64,000 nt of DNA from Lathyrus oleraceus (Eukaryota; Streptophyta; Magnoliopsida; Fabales; Fabaceae): NCBI RefSeq assembly GCF_024323335.1, contig NC_066581.1, positions 441,713,816-441,777,815 of the forward strand, given 5' to 3'. The position numbers and the translations under genes are program-made. Shown piece by piece: positions 1-14,259 of the stretch; position 1 is the stretch's first letter; each line of letters starts with the position of its first letter. A model generated the notes under the pieces. The model saw only the letters and a list, made by a program, of their open reading frames with translations, was not told the origin of the DNA and did no database searches.

Positions 1-229
1 TTTAAATAATAAAATCAAAAAAATTATTTCAATTAATAAAATAATTCACAGTTATTATATATTTCTCTAATTACTCTCCACATCCTACTTCAAGGTCACT
101 CACCCTCTCTCTCATCCACATTCATTTATCCACTCACACACAATAATCAAATAAATACACATATAAATACACAAAAAAGTATTATTTATTAAAACTATGG
201 TGTTACAGGAAAGGCCTCCTTTGTATAGA

Positions 230-1683
230 AGAAAATTGTGGGACAAGTGACTCCAATCATAAGAAGGGGTTGAATTGCAGTATTTAAAATTCGCAATTAG
301 TTTTAGGGTTTTGTTACTTAAACAACAAATTGTGTTAGTATTCTTTAAGATCAGAGTAAATTGAGCAGCGAAATGTAAAGAGGTAAAGTAAATTGTATAG
401 ATAAAGAGATAAAGCAATAAAAAATTGTTGGTCTACTATTGTCCCCAAGAGATCTTCATGAGATTTTGAATATAAATTTTGAGATTTTACAGGTTATTCC
501 CATGAACCTTAACACAATCTAATCTTTAGCTTTTACAGTCTTATCTCCAACCAAAATGATAGTTTTTACTCATGCTAAGCTAACAAACAATTTAGAGATT
601 TTCCAAGTTTATCTCAATAACCACTCATAACTTTTTCCGGCAAAGTTCTAGAAACCAAAACAAAGATTTTATAAATGGTCTATCTCATGAACTAAACTCA
701 ACTTTCGAAAAATATCCACCTCTTAAGAATCATAACAACAGTACGACCAATACAATTTCTTCCTCACAACAGTGTTTCACTCAAAAGCACCAAGGCAACT
801 TAAGTGGAATAAAATTATTTCTAGAGAGAGAAAGAAAGAAAATAGAGAGATAAATTCAAAATAAAATGAAAAGCTTCCGAAATTGGCGTGTAGTGAGGAG
901 GATCAGACCTTCCTTTATATAATAGAAGGAAAATCCAGAAAATGTAAAAGATCCATGGGAGAAATCAAAGTCCCAGCTGATTAGCTCCTAAGCCCAATCG
1001 ATTGGATAGTCAAAATAATCAATTGTTCATGTCAATTTTGGAAGATTTTGATAGAGAGTTGTTAGTACTCATTAATATATTGTCATAATTTATTAGTTAA
1101 TCGTTTAGGTCGGCTACAATCAATTGGCTTAATGCCTCAATCGACTGGGCAGTTCAAAAAAGTATTTTCAATTTATTGGCATAAGGCCCCAATTGATTTG
1201 GTGGTTTAAAAAGGCCTTTACAAGAAAGTAGATTTTTTCCTTATCACTTGGCTCAGCTTAAAAAAATACTTTTAAGAGAAAAAGAGGTTCAAAAATAATT
1301 TTAAGATTGTGTGTGTGTGGATTTTCTTAGTACTTAGGATTTACTTCCTTACTTTTTTAAAACTCTAGTCACTCAAACAAACAAAATCTGGCGAGCTTTC
1401 ATACTTCCTCTCTTTTATACTCTAAGGCTTCCAAGATTCTTTTCCATGTACCTCCATCATATAAGCACTTCAATATAATCTTGAGTCATTTTTCTTGACG
1501 AGACTTGAGATGTTTTGCAGTTGGGTCACCATCATTAGAGAGTTGAAAAGCTATTTCCACTGACTTTAACAATAAGAGATTTGAAAATCTATTGCCACCA
1601 ACTTCAACAACCATTTATGTTGTCGTCATTAAAACTGCATACATGATCTTTTGTGGGATTAATTGGGAGCACATATATCCACA
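230..1683 (-). mobile_element. Degenerate 3' LTR of a Ty1/copia element
   Basis: This AT-rich stretch lies directly downstream (minus strand) of a copia pol end and a polypurine tract. The right boundary is fixed by the tract at 1684-1697: read on the minus strand, the sequence after it begins TGTGGATATATG, a proper TG LTR start. The far (left) boundary is uncertain. It is placed near the GA-rich stretch around 230-280, which resembles the G-rich tail of copia LTRs. There is no coding content. Without a partner LTR in the window, neither length nor TSD can be confirmed. Confidence 0.45.
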
Positions 1684-1697
1684 CTCTCCCCTTTTTT
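1684..1697 (-). other. Polypurine tract of the left copia remnant
   Basis: The minus strand reads AAAAAAGGGGAGAG immediately before a TG LTR start. A purine run at this position primes plus-strand DNA synthesis in LTR retrotransposons. It lies about 220 bp downstream of the recognisable end of the copia pol fragment, the expected arrangement. Confidence 0.5.
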
Positions 1698-1916
1698 ATG
1701 ATGAGAATGCATTTATCAAGAAGGTGGTAAAAGAGAACTAGATAGATATATAATCGAAGTGGTTAAACCCCACTCAATTAAGTAGATAGTATATAGTACT
1801 CCCATGAGAGTATACTTCTCCCCTTTTGACATGATCAAAAAGGAGGAAAACAAATCACATAGATCACATGACATCAAGTTGAGAAAAAAAGATAACACAT
1901 AGGCATATTAATCCAT

Positions 1917-2229
1917 GCATGATTTGTTTAAAATCCCTAGTTCAATTCTTATAAAAAAGAGGTTTTCTTTAGGAAGAGGCTTAGTAAAAAAATATATGTA
2001 AGTTGATTAGATGAGGTCACCAATTCAAGTATGAATTCCCCATTTTAACATGATCCTTAATAAAGTGGTGGCTAACCTCAATATGTTTAGCCTGAGAGTG
2101 AAGAATCAGGTTTTTTATGAGGTTTATGGCGTTAGTATTGGTACATCTTATCGGGACAACTCCAAGATTAATGTCGTAATAACTTAATTGTTGTTTCATC
2201 CATATAATTTGAGCATAATGACTTCACGT
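1917..2229 (-). pseudogene. Copia pol fragment: RNase H C-terminus
   Basis: The minus strand encodes the end of a Ty1/copia polyprotein. First come residues resembling the RNase H block with the motifs CTNTNAINL and KHIEVSHHFIKDH, the counterpart of CDNxSAI and KHIxIRHHFIRD in intact copia proteins. After a frameshift near 1985 comes the usual tail TKPLPKENLFFIRIELGIL. Conserved positions have changed (CDN is CTN), a stop follows the HHF block, and everything upstream of the RNase H is gone, so it is a dead relic. The cut at about 2229 coincides with a TG-beginning sequence that may be another LTR. The tail differs from that of the complete copia element at 19765-27994, so it belongs to another lineage. 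Confidence 0.75.
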
Positions 2230-4950
2230 TGTACATCCCAGGAATTTTAGGACCGATTTCACTTCTCGGGTTGAGATATGGTCGGTCTGTAGCCCAGGAT
2301 TCTTAGAGTCGAGTTATGAGTCACTAGGTCAGAGGGGTGAAGGTCGTACATACTAGGTACTTCAAAATATGGTCGAGTTGTTACTTATAAAACAAATAAG
2401 AGACTGGGTCATAGAGTCTCAGAGGCACGCTCTTGGACGATATGAATAAATCGGTATAATAACTATAGGATATATACATACCAGATTTAGATATGCTCAT
2501 TATATCATGTTCATCACCCAAATCACTGTTTTATTGGTTTGTGCATAATTTTGGGGGTTGGTCCATTTCTTGGTTCATTTCCTGGTCTGACCTATTTTGG
2601 ACCAAGAATCAGATCAGTAACCAAGTCCATGACCAAATCCAAAACCTAGTCAGACCTACTTTTGGACCAACAATTGGACCAACTTGGGTTTTTTTTTTTG
2701 CCACTTTTTAGTTTTTTCACTTCTTTTCATGAGTTAAACTATTTTTAGATCATCATATTCCAAATCATAATCATCATATTCCATTTTCATTATATTTCCA
2801 AATCACCTCACAATTCAATTAGTGATCCACATCATGCTTTCATTCAAATTTCAAACCAACTTTAGTTTCTAATTTCACTTCCATTTACATTACACCATTA
2901 CAACAAATCCCAAATTCCATTCAAATTTAATAATCACATTTCAATTCAACCTTTAGATTCAATACCATACACATTTCAATTCAACCTTTGGATTAAAATT
3001 AGAAGCCAAATCCAATCCCATTTATTCAAATATATTGCATTTCAACCAAATTCCGATTCTAATACATTAATTCCCATTACAACATCAATACAATAATTAC
3101 AAAAACTACAAAACTCAAGCAATCCATGTCCAACTCAAGCTCCAATATCCAAAACTCCAAGCTTCATAGCCAAAACCATAAATCCATAGCATTCCAATAT
3201 CCAAATTACATAGCATCCATCCAGCACTCCAAAATAATCCCAATGAATGTGATAACTTCAAAACAGCCCCATGAATCCAATAGCTCATGCATAGGACATG
3301 CATCCAATTCATATGAAACATACATAAGTTCACATATTCAATACATTGACAAACAATTATAACACATTTCCACAACATGACAATTGAACAGCCATCATAA
3401 ATAATACACCAAGTTGCATTCCATTGCATGTGACATACACCAAAACAAAGCAAACATTGGATAACTACAAAACATCAGAAGCAACTGCAATGCACACAAG
3501 TTGCAAGTGTACTAGCAGACCCAAACATAACAATGGCATAAAAATCGAAGTGAAGCATCAACAAGCAGCTATAGCAGTGCATAACACAACATCAGTTCAT
3601 GACAGGATCTTAACAACAATGCATGACAAGCATAGCAAGTCAAAACAAATCAGCAGCAACAGTAATAATTCAACTAACCTGCATTTCCATTAATCCGAAC
3701 TAACTTTTAACAGAACAAATCATTAACTTCACCCTAACCTACACACTTAACTAACTAACAATTTCATTTTTACATTCATTTGAATTTCATTCAACTAACT
3801 TTAGCAATATAACTAACAAACTGAATTTTCACTAACTATAAACATTTAACAGCAGCGTATTTCATAAAAGAGGAAAATTAATTTCATTTGCAGTTATTTG
3901 AAATTTCATTTCAATTTGAGTTCCAACTAACTTTTCATTTCTACCCAAATAATGAATTACCTATGAATTACAGTTTAATTTCATTTGAATTTAGAAATAG
4001 AAATCGAACTCTATAAAACCATACTCACGCTTCAGATCAAAACTTGAGAGTCCACTGATTTTTACATTCACGCTTAAAATCACAGGGGGTTCAAAACACA
4101 TTTTTTTCAATCCACATTTTTCATTCAATACTTACTCATTCATAACAGAAAATTCAGCAGAGAAAGAAGCATCACGCAACACAGAAAAGGCGTCCTAATC
4201 AGTTCTTCATCACGAATTCAACAGAAAATATTCAGAAAATCGATCACAACGATTCGCATAAACACACGCAACTTCACAACATATTAGTAGCACGGAGGGA
4301 GAAGAAGAAGAAGTAATTGGAAATCAAATGGAATATTCGATACCTGTTCAATCCGGTAAGTCCTCCAATTCGTCTTCGATATCATTTCTTCTTCTGTTTG
4401 TTCATACGATAATAGAGCGAATTGAATTTTGAATCTTCGAATCTTGGAATTGATGATGGAACGACGCGATCACGAAGTGAGTTGAAATGTGAATCACGAA
4501 TCTCTGAAGCGCGATGATTGATGAACGTAGAAACTGAAGAAAGAACGCATTATTGTGATCAAAGCATCGAACACGGTGATAATGGTGAGGGGACGCCGAC
4601 GTGAAGAACGGATCGCGCGGTCGCAATGGCTTTTTGGGATAAGCGCTTTTCCATGTTTCTGCTACAGCTTGTACGAAGAACACGAAGAAGGAGTGGACTC
4701 GGTTCCTCATTCAAGTGCACATTCAAGCTTGGATCTGGTTTGGGCCAAGGCCCAAATGGATTTCCCCCTTTTGTCCTTCACACATACCCCCTTTACCCCT
4801 ATTTTGAAGAGGAAAGTTCCCAGGTTTCGCATCTTAGAAAAGTGCATGACCAAATTGGAAGAATTTGCAATGGGCCAACTCACCCAGCCTTGATGTGCCT
4901 GACAGAAGAGAGTGAGCACAAAATGGAGTTTCCATCTTGGATGAGCCTCA
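2230..4950. other. AT-rich unclassified repeat DNA, possible LTR start at 2230
   Basis: No gene is seen here. The sequence starts TGTACATCCCAGG at 2230, directly abutting the broken copia RNase H, as an LTR or solo LTR would, but I could not find a matching end or TSD. The block from 2750 to 4150 is very AT-rich and C-biased on the plus strand (many short runs such as CAATTCAA), with no domain in any frame. The part at 4770-4905 recurs at 30960-31105. Short open frames at 3126-3453 and 4402-5042 match nothing I recognise. Confidence 0.35.
4770..4905 (+). repeat. Dispersed repeat R, copy 1
   Basis: This stretch is clearly similar (by eye about 85%) to 30960-31105 in the same orientation. Shared landmarks are TTTACCCCTATTTTGAAGAG, GTGCATGACCA, GGAAGAATTTGCAATGGGCC and AACTCACCCA. 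The two copies flank the GC-richer block of about 26 kb on either side. Their divergence argues against a fresh duplication made when that block inserted. They may be remnants of two LTRs or of one repeat family. Confidence 0.65.
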
Positions 4951-7900
4951 CGCCCGGAAAGAATCTTTTTCAAGACTTTCTCCCATATGTTGAACTTTCT
5001 CTATATTACCTGATTTTGGAATGCCCTGGAATTTTATGGTAGACTTGGACATGTTCCATGGCGAAGTCTCTTCTCAACTAATAGCTCTAATTGCGGGGAT
5101 ATCTAAAAAAGATGATCCCCTCTCATCCACATCAAAATCTTTGTCAAGCTGGGCCCTGATGAGGGATGGGAATGGCTGAATACGTCTGCCCGTATGCAAG
5201 TAAGCAACTGGGACATCTATCATGTTTGCCAAATCGAAAAACTATCGCCTTTGCATCCTCACATCGGCTATGACCAGATCCCAGTGTTGGTTGACTTTGG
5301 ACTTTATCCTCCATAAAGTCTTCTGATCTCCTATTCTCAATTATGTTAAGCAGCTCCTGATCGCAGCAATCATGCCTTCGAAGGTACGCTTTTTATAGGG
5401 GGGTCTTGCCTATTGAATGAGCTTGTTCAACAATGTGCGGTCTCACCGTTCACATAAGGTTTTATACAGAGGGGGTTGTATTGAAGGGCCATAAGCTTTA
5501 AATCAATATGTGTTGGTTCTAATCCAGATCTCGTAGTTTGGGTCTCGAGATGATATTCAGGAGACAGAAGAGTAGAGCTGATAGAAATGCTTATTATAAT
5601 GGATATACTAATTCTTTAATAAATACTTGTGCCCATTGTCCAAGATTCCTTTGTGGAACTGTCTTTTTCTTCTTCTTGACTTGACTAAAAAACCCTCCCA
5701 TTCAAGACAGAACTCTGAGGGTATCTTTGAAGATTTAAAATACAGAAGAGCGATTGCCAATCAAGACAACATTGAAGCACGCGCCTTAGGACCGATCCTA
5801 GTTAAATATAAAAACGAATCTGCATGCTCCAGTAAGAGAGGGGTTTCCTTCACCGATCGGAACAAAACTATCAAAAGAAAGAGGGATTTGCGTTATACAT
5901 AATACTAAGGGATCCAGGCTCTGCCCGAAATATACGATCAACAACTTCTAGTACCCAAGCTATGTGATCAATAACTATTCTCCTAGAGGTGAATCCCTCT
6001 GGGCACCCTAAGCAACCGAAGGGTAAAGAAGATGAAGAATAAGGGTAATTTAAGCATGCGCCACCAAAAGGAAAGAGAGGACCGATTGATACCAATAGCA
6101 AGATACACATCTTCTTTTTTTAGACTCCGAGGGGTGAGAATAGTTGAAGATCAGAAGATTGACCTTAATAGGTTAAGTGCAAACTTTCTTTTTTATATTA
6201 TATTATATATATGTATATATCAGTAAGCCCCTTCCCTTAGGAACATAAGGATTTGATTACATCGGCTGGCTATATGCTTTACACGTCGTCTTATGTGCTA
6301 CCTTCGGTCAGGGTTTCCCGTCTCTTCTGCGACATTAGAATCATAGGACAAATTGATTTATCGTAACATCCAAATCAGGGGCGACTATTGGCTTTATTAA
6401 GTCTGTTAGCCCTGAACTTATTCAATTAAGTGTTTGATAATTCATTCATTCATTTACCAAATAAGGGTTTGTGTATTTTAAAAAATAAGACTTCTTCTTA
6501 AGTTGAATTCACCTTTTTTCGTATTATAACACATAAAGAAAAGATATCTCCTCAGAATACGATTACGCGCATCTAGGATTTAATAGCAAGCACAGAAGCA
6601 GGAAAGCTAGCCACCGTGGAGTAGCATGAAATGCACACTAAATCGTCTCTTTGCAGCAAATCGTCTGTTATTGAATTGACTGCTTGATAGAATATGCGGT
6701 TCTCTTTCTGTTAGCAAGAATCCGCTATTAGAGAATACGCTTGAACTAATAGACGGATGGGATTAATTGATTCTAAATCCGTCGAAAGTCTTTTAGTCAA
6801 CAAGTACGAATTTATAGACTAGCACCTTATCTTAGAATAAAGGTTTAAGAATCCAGATCAAGAATAGAAGTAGAAGTATTCTAGTATAGAAAGAAGTCCT
6901 GAGTTAAAACGACTTTCCTTAGGATGAGCTTTTAGGGCAAAGTCTAAGGAGCTTATTCGTCGATAACAAGCCTTTATTCAAAAAAGGAATAAAATCGGAA
7001 AGCTTTGAAGGCTAAGGTCGTAGAGACATATCCATATGCATATGGTTATAGGCGTGAGACCCCCAAATTTGATGGTATTACAGGAAGCTCGGCCATATGG
7101 GTTGAAAAATCTTCATTCGTACCATACCAAAAGAGCGGGAGGTATAGCTTGTTCCTCCAGAACCGGTTGATTGACCGTTGTGGTACTTATACTACGCCTG
7201 GAACTGCCCGAATCCTTTACCAAATCGCTTGTATAAGTAAACAAATCTGAATTGGTGGATTCGGCAGCTCCTTGAGGCATCATGCTTTCTCTTGCTATAA
7301 AACGTCTAGAATCATTCAAGTGGTGGATATGCCAATTGTAGCTAGCCTGAAGTGAAGGAAGTTTTACCGGTACCGTTAGCCCCCTTTCACGAGAAGAGAG
7401 GCACACTTTAGACTTTACTTTCAAATAAGATAAAAATGTAGCCTCTGGAACACCCACATCGGATAGGACCACTTCCCCTTCCCCCAAGCCCAAGTTCACC
7501 CTCCTATGCTATGATACTTGGACTAAGGGCATCCTCGCCTTAACATAGTAAAATTTCTTTGGGTTTGGTGACTACTATTTTAGTCCCTCTCGTCCCAAAC
7601 TTCCCCTTTTTCCACAGAAGCCCTCCCCCCACATTATTGTTCTGCATGCTTCATGAGTGGGAAGAAAGCGGAATCTTTCTTATCCAATACCAATCCGGGA
7701 ATACTAGGCTAATCATGTAGCCTGCCCGTTTCACTCATCAAAAACAGGCTTATAAGAATGGTACTAACTAAGAATGCTATTGGGTGAGGAGATTTGTACT
7801 CAGGAAGACCTGGTAAAATTGAACTACTTTCGGCGGTTCCTTCTATTATCTCCTTCACGCTACCCAATCAAAAATCATGAGTGCCTGTAGCAGCATTGAG

Positions 7901-10900
7901 TGATCCCCTTCTCCGACATCGATACCCTAGGGATTACAAATCGTGCCAACTTCCCTCAGCTGCGTCGCTCTACAACCAGATACTGCATCTTTCTTTGCAC
8001 TAGTCGAATTTGTTGGAACCCTAAGAAGGAATCTACTGTCTCTCGCTTGACTTTATCGGTAAAACATTTCTTGCTAGATCGAATTGAGGGTGACTTCTTC
8101 CCTTCCGCTGACTAAGGCACTTCGCTTGTGCATTTTCAACATCCATAGCTTCTAACTATGTCGGTGAAAAAGGTCCCTATTTTCTATTTCAAAGAACTAC
8201 TTATGATATGAGACTCTCTATCTATTGTCTGACTTTCGGCATCTTTATGAGAAATTTCTAAGTAGGCGTATTGGTTGTCTCTTCTTGAAATGCTTTCCCT
8301 TGGCATCGGTGCCAGCTAGGACTGGTAGCATGTTCTTCTCTTAGGCTTTCTCGTGGTGTCAACATAGGAATGTGAGTTGTTTGAATGGATGCATTTTCCC
8401 CTGATCTTATAATATGAAATGCAGTCGATTGAGAAGCCAGAATCTTTACTAATTAGTCGGGTGAAGGCAATAAAATAGCTTCATTTGCGCACCACGAGAA
8501 AGCTTGAAGATCATAGAAGCACCCTTTGGAATAGCAAACACTTTACTCTGGCAACGGGGAAGACATTTATTCAATTAACATTCTGGTGACCAAGCTTTAA
8601 TATTAATATAAAAGAACGCAATTGATATTTTGAATTGAATAAATTCCATCCATCTTTGATTCCCTTCTCCATGTGTAAAATGAATCAACAATTCTCATTG
8701 CTTCACTCGCAGGCGCATCCATGGGACACCCATACCACAACTTCGGATTCATTGAGTAGGAGTCAAAAGCAGCACGAGAGCTATTAGCCTTAGGTTCGGA
8801 AAGAAAATTCCTTATTCATATTAAACGGTAGCTTACGCTAATATGAGAAAAGGTTAGGGAATGACTAAAGAAGAACTACATTCATAGGTAAACCCCCTCT
8901 TTCTATTCGTTTATTCTTTTTTGTTGATTAGGTTCTGCCCTTTTTGTGCTGGCTAAGATTGATAATACGACTCAAACTCCTAAGCGACCATACCTGATTG
9001 CTTTGATCGAAGCTTAAACAGGGCTTGTGCTATCAGAGTGCTTTACTTTTTTTCGAGCGGTTGGTCTTGTTTCAGTTGCCAATTGCTTGATTCTGTACGT
9101 AGATTGGTTGGACCCCGCTTTGACCCAGTCGTGAGACAAGCTGCAGGAAACAAACAATTAGGTGTCAGCGGAAAGTAAGTCCTTGAAAGTTGGAAGATCG
9201 ACATGGGCGGTTAAACTAAAACCATTATCTCCTCTGGTCACTCTTACAAAGCCTTATCCTTCATGTCTATCTTCCATGACAAGATGAATCTATTGCCTCC
9301 TCGCCTCACTTCCACTATAAGTTATTATGTATGGGATAAACTCCAGTCACACTCGTCATTGTCCACCACACCATTAGTCACCCGACTCCGAATCCCATTT
9401 TAGAGATTGTTCATTCCTCTCTCTCTGCAATCAAACTAAAGCCCTAATGATATAAAGCCTATAGCCTGCCTTAGTCTCACGCATATGTTTTCTTGCTGGG
9501 TGAGGGCTTTAATACCCTATTCACATAGCGTTCCTGACTTATAACATTTTAATTTATCAAAAAAAAAATTAATTTGAAACGGGTATGGCTTTAACTTCAT
9601 TCATTTTGACAAGGATAAAATCAATGGGAATAGGTGATTCATGTTCAAGAGAGCTGCTTTGTAGGGAAATATTTTAATTATATATAGAATCCCATAATTT
9701 CCATTGAGTGGGTATATGAAATAAAAAAAGAAGACTAAAATTTAGAAAAGGTTTTCCAATAAACTCCCCAGACTATAGTAAAATTGAGGGAGATGAAGCT
9801 CAAGAACAAGCACTCAAACGAGGGATCCATGTAAAGAAGACCGACAACTAGAGATTCCAATAGGCAAGAACGGTCCACACCAGTATGGGCGCACGGGAGT
9901 ACTCTCCCTTCAAAGTACGCCACCGGTTAGGTTGAACATAAGATGGCTTTGTGTTGTGCGAGAGTGGCAAGCAAGAATCGGGTCAGATTTTGCCGGGACG
10001 CAGCTCGATTGCCTTTCGTACAGAGGAACCCTTCGAATAGGGTTTGTACGATGCCTAAAACCTTACAGTCCATAAGAGCTATTTCGAACAGCACTCTACG
10101 ATAATTGTTGGAGAATTGGATGTAACTCTATAAACTCCTAGATTATCTCCTATCGCAGAATACCTAGTTTGAACTCCTACTCGAAATCGAAAGAAGGGAA
10201 GGTTAGTGGTACCTTTTTTACACGCTTGAACTACAGGACAGACTAGTGGAAAAAAAGTTACATCCATGCAGGAGTAACCCCTGTAAGTAAACCCAGTTGT
10301 CTTAGGCTCAAATCCGCTCGGGAATATAATGCTTCTTTGACAGAGCTTTAAGAAATTGGACAAAAAGGTTCTGCACGTGAATCAGACTGGCTTTATCTCA
10401 GGATGTGGGATTACCAATGACACGATTGGAATTAGGAAAGGAAGCCTTTGTCCAAACTTTCTATCCAGACTTGTAAAAAAGGAAATTCCTACGGCTTCCA
10501 CGGAGAGACTCGGCTTGTGAGCTCCTTCTACAATGGAACCTACTGTGTATACTCTTGCTTCACTGGAAGACTTGCTCGCTCTTTTGGTGTAGGTATTACC
10601 TTTCTTGATCCCTTGGTTAGGCTAGCTAGTTCAATTGATCTGATACCAAGATAACCCTTCAGATATCGTTCGTTGTGCTTGATCTTTAGTTTGGTCTTCC
10701 ATCACTTGACAATGGGGATGGGGGCTAAGTAAGCCCTGAGGAGATCATCACGCTATGTAAAGGGCTGTGAAATGGAGTCTTGCCTCTTCTTTCTGCCTTT
10801 CCCTTTCCTTTATGATTCTCTTTGTTTATTCTAACTTTTTACTTTTTGGCCTAGAATGTACGGTATCTGACTAGCATTTGTTGTGGCTGGTTCCCGTATT

Positions 10901-12904
10901 TGCGCTAAAGGTACTTGACCCCTCTTCATTCTTAGCTTCCATTCCAAAAAATGCACTCTTTCGGTCACCTTCCACAATGGGCTTTCAGTGTGTTATCTCT
11001 GCATTGCTTCTGTAAACTTCGGTATAGTTCCCCTCCCCTTTAGTTCCATCAGTGGGTTCCTCCATTCTCTTCTCGGTATTAATAAAATGTGTTGACTAGT
11101 TTCACCTTCACCCCACTCTTTAATACGTGGGAATCTCCTCATCATCTGACTCCCCTTTTGGTACCATTATCTTTTGTGAGGGGATCACTTTATGGTTATA
11201 GCGACGTGCGATGGGGTGGGAGTGGACGGACCACCGTCCCCGCCTACAGTAGGCAATAATGCCCCAACACCTATCATTGGTGCTCCTGAAGTTCCCCTTG
11301 CGGCCCCAAAGATTCCCGTATTAGCCCACCCCTTATTACCAGATAGCAAACGATAAAGCGAACTATATAGGAGCTTCTTGGTTAATACTATAAGGGAAGA
11401 GCCCAGCCTATAGCGGATTTCTAACATAATTCGTGTTCAGACTCTGATCGAAAGATGGGAGAAGCTGCGAACAAGAGGTTAGCTACACTTATCAATAGCA
11501 GTGGAGTCACCCTTTGAAAGTGCTAATTCAATAGTAGTCTTCTGACTGAATAAATCTGAGTGTAGTGTGGTTAAGCGGTCAGAAGTTGTTCTGGAACCAT
11601 TGCTACCATTAAAGGAATGGGGAGGAGAACTTGAATCTAGCTAGGGTACTGGGCAATAACAGTGAGAGGAAAGCGCTACGAGGACCCTCTTTAAGAGAGA
11701 TAGAAAGATAACCCTTAGACTCGGGAATAGGAAACTAGCAGTAAGGGTATTACGCTTCAAGATAAGTAGAACTCACTCGAATAGAGAGAGTCTAGGCTCA
11801 CTCACTAGTCAAGGGCTAGTATAGCAAAGAGGCTTTCAATTCCCACAAAGCAAGTGGGAATTTCTATTAGCATTAAACTTCTGTATGGTCTTTAACGCTT
11901 GGGAACCTCAAAGGTGTTATATGGCTCGCTGGAGTTAAATCAAGCTATTGCTCATATTCATCCTTCTTCGGTTGATGAAAGTACTAACTTCCCTTGAGAC
12001 TCAGATTTAAGTTTTCAGTTTAATTGTCATATATTCTTACCCTGAATTGAAAGGCATTATGTATCTTTATGAAGTTAACTAAATCGATTAGTTCATACTA
12101 CTAGTTGAGTACTTAAACTTAAGATAAGAATCGAATATGTCGTTTCTAGCTTGCCTACCCCGCAAACCCTGCCCTTAGGACTAGGTTGGAAACTCCCAAG
12201 AGGATGGGGCTTGCTCACTCGCTTTCAAGACGGAAGAATTAAAGTTTTTTCCTCCGGTGATATTTTAGCTCTACTGCATCCGGGACTTTATTTAATTAGA
12301 GAGCTAGCGTCTCTTGTGGAGGTTGGTAGTTCCCCATCTATCAGCCATAGATCTGGTTGTTTTCCTCCCGCACCCTTATCGGGATTAAGCAAAGCCGGTT
12401 TCCATCCTTTGTCAGGACCCGAAAACCTAGTTACCAACCACTCTTGCATTTTACTTTTTTTGGAGTCGTTTTCTAGACTATATTTTTTTCAATGTTCTAA
12501 ATCATTAGCATCATCTATGAATGCATATGTTAGGTTCCCATTCCTGCTCAACAACTTGAGAGATTAAGTTCATCTATGGACCAGTAACAACCCCTACCTG
12601 TTAGAAACTATGAAGCTAATGAACCTTTGCCTTTCTTTCTTATCTTTCTATCCCTTCCTCTATCCTATCCTTAGAGCTCCCATTTGCGTTGATTATAGGG
12701 GAACCTTTTCTTTTCCCTTTGGGAGAGGTAAGGTATAGAGCTTGAATCCCTCAGCTGACATCTTATTCTACATTGGGCACCCTCATGGAATCTACTTCTT
12801 TAAATAAAAGAGAAAAAGCTTTTGCCGCTCTTTCCTTAGCTTTCTTTCGTGCTCGTATGTCCTTTAATAGAAAGAAGCAATTTCTCTGAAATCAAGCTAC
12901 AAGC
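4951..12904. other. Probable mitochondrial-like DNA, non-coding, segment 1
   Basis: About 8 kb without a recognisable gene. By eye GC is a little over 40%, distinctly higher than the surrounding retrotransposon DNA, and the texture (short GAAAG and CTTTC words, mixed purine and pyrimidine runs) is like intergenic DNA of plant mitochondria. The longest open frames (for example 7113-7499 minus and 12151-12567 plus) have no recognised domain and look like chance. The organelle assignment leans on the tRNA at 30034-30106 in the same kind of sequence. No mitochondrial protein gene was found, so it remains an inference. Confidence 0.45.
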
Positions 12905-12909
12905 CATCA

Positions 12910-14254
12910 TGAAGGAGAAGAGCGATTCAAAATGCAGCAGAATTAAAAAAAATCTCCTTTAGTGGTCCTTACTAATGGGCATGATTAGTGATAGAATTGT
13001 TACCTTGTGTGGCGATTGAAACCTTTTATGCAGATCTACGGAGCGATCACGAATGTTAAATGGTGACAACGCCTCTACTCAGTCCACAAGAACGAATTCC
13101 TTCAATCTTAGTGCTAGCTGCTAAGAATGAAGGCTTTCAGTGAGAGAAAGAGAGAGAGAAATGAAATTGCAACTGCACAAATACTTCTGCACAAGGGTTC
13201 TATTTATAGAACCACTTGTGTGGGCTGCAAGCAAAAAAGCTCACTTAAGTGTATGTGGCACATATCTTATAATATGCCAAAATCACTTAAGCATGTGGTA
13301 CCTTACCATATATCGTATTCTACTTAAGCATACCATACCTTACGATATTCTACAATTCACTTAAGTGCACCGTACCTTACGGTGTTCCTTAGTTACTCTA
13401 TCTCTCGTTAATCCGTCCTTTTGTGTATGACCCTGTTTTCGCAACATTGGCAATTATATTAAATCACGTATTTAACATAATAAACAGTGAGCGGTATCTA
13501 GTAACACATCACTGCTACCCAAGACATGAAAATGTCATGTGATCTGACAAATCCTTTTATGATAATACTTATGTGTACAATTACCCTTTTGCCCTTATGT
13601 CTATATTGAAAACAAGGCATAGATTGTGTCATCCTTGTCCATTTCAATATTGGGCCCGTAGACATTTATCATGTTACGCAGGATGGGCAAATTCCATCTA
13701 GGTCACTCATGTCCCTCAGCATGCTTCGTGGAGTACCCATCAACTGTCTTTATGGTTATCCAGTTACGGACAATGTTTGATCAGCAATAAGGCACTCGAC
13801 TCTACATCTAGGGTACATAGTGGTTTCAGGTCAAAGGGTGGTATACACCATTATCACCATGAGAATAACTTATGACACTTAGCATAACATTCTATATAGT
13901 ATTCTCATAGCGGGTCAATCCAGTATAAATATTACTCTCAATATTCATACTTATGTTTAAGACTTAATAACTCCTTATCCATGATCCATGAGATGTGATC
14001 ATCAATCTGTATACATAATAGTCTTAATGCTTTAATATTATCCCACTTCACAACAAAGCTCGACTACAGATACTTTAAGAATAGTGTCCTTATGTTTAAT
14101 GGGATCTCATGATTAAGTCACACTTGATACATTAAACAGACTAGCTATTCTAGGGACTTTATTAAACAAACACAATAAAGAAAAAGCCTTTTACTATTAA
14201 TAAATAATTCGATACATGTACCAAAAGTATTGGCCTTTAGGGCTTACACCAACA
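12910..14254 (-). mobile_element. Solo LTR, probably Ty1/copia, TSD CATCA
   Basis: A 1345-bp unit. On the minus strand it begins TGTTGGTGTAAGCCC and ends CTCCTTCA, so it has TG/CA ends. It is flanked by the identical 5-bp direct repeats CATCA at 12905-12909 and 14255-14259. No internal region or second LTR is present. It is therefore a solo LTR left by recombination between the two LTRs of one element. The TGTTGGTGTAAGCCC start resembles legume copia LTRs I know, so the superfamily is a reasonable but unproven guess. A short GA-rich run lies at about 13139-13162. Small open frames inside it (13127-13364) are not genes. Confidence 0.8.
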
Positions 14255-14259
14255 CATCA

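Noticed and set aside
2493..2711. Possible gene with repeated TTTTGGACCAA words
   Set aside because: A short, simple repeated motif in AT-rich DNA without start context or domain.
3115..3453. Open frames of 112 codons (minus) and 78 codons (plus) on both strands
   Set aside because: Low-complexity, C- and A-rich sequence free of stops by composition.
4402..5042. Overlapping open frames of 88-138 codons near repeat R
   Set aside because: The similarity to 30960-31105 is at DNA level across frames and with stops; no protein family recognised.
7113..7499. 128-codon open frame in the organelle-like block, and other similar frames (5627-5902, 11185-11427, 12151-12567)
   Set aside because: No recognised domain, no homologue I can name; length is compatible with chance at this GC content.
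10070..10082. CATAAGAG at 10072 as a dicot mitochondrial promoter (CRTA type)
   Set aside because: Only partial match and no gene downstream; such octamers occur by chance.
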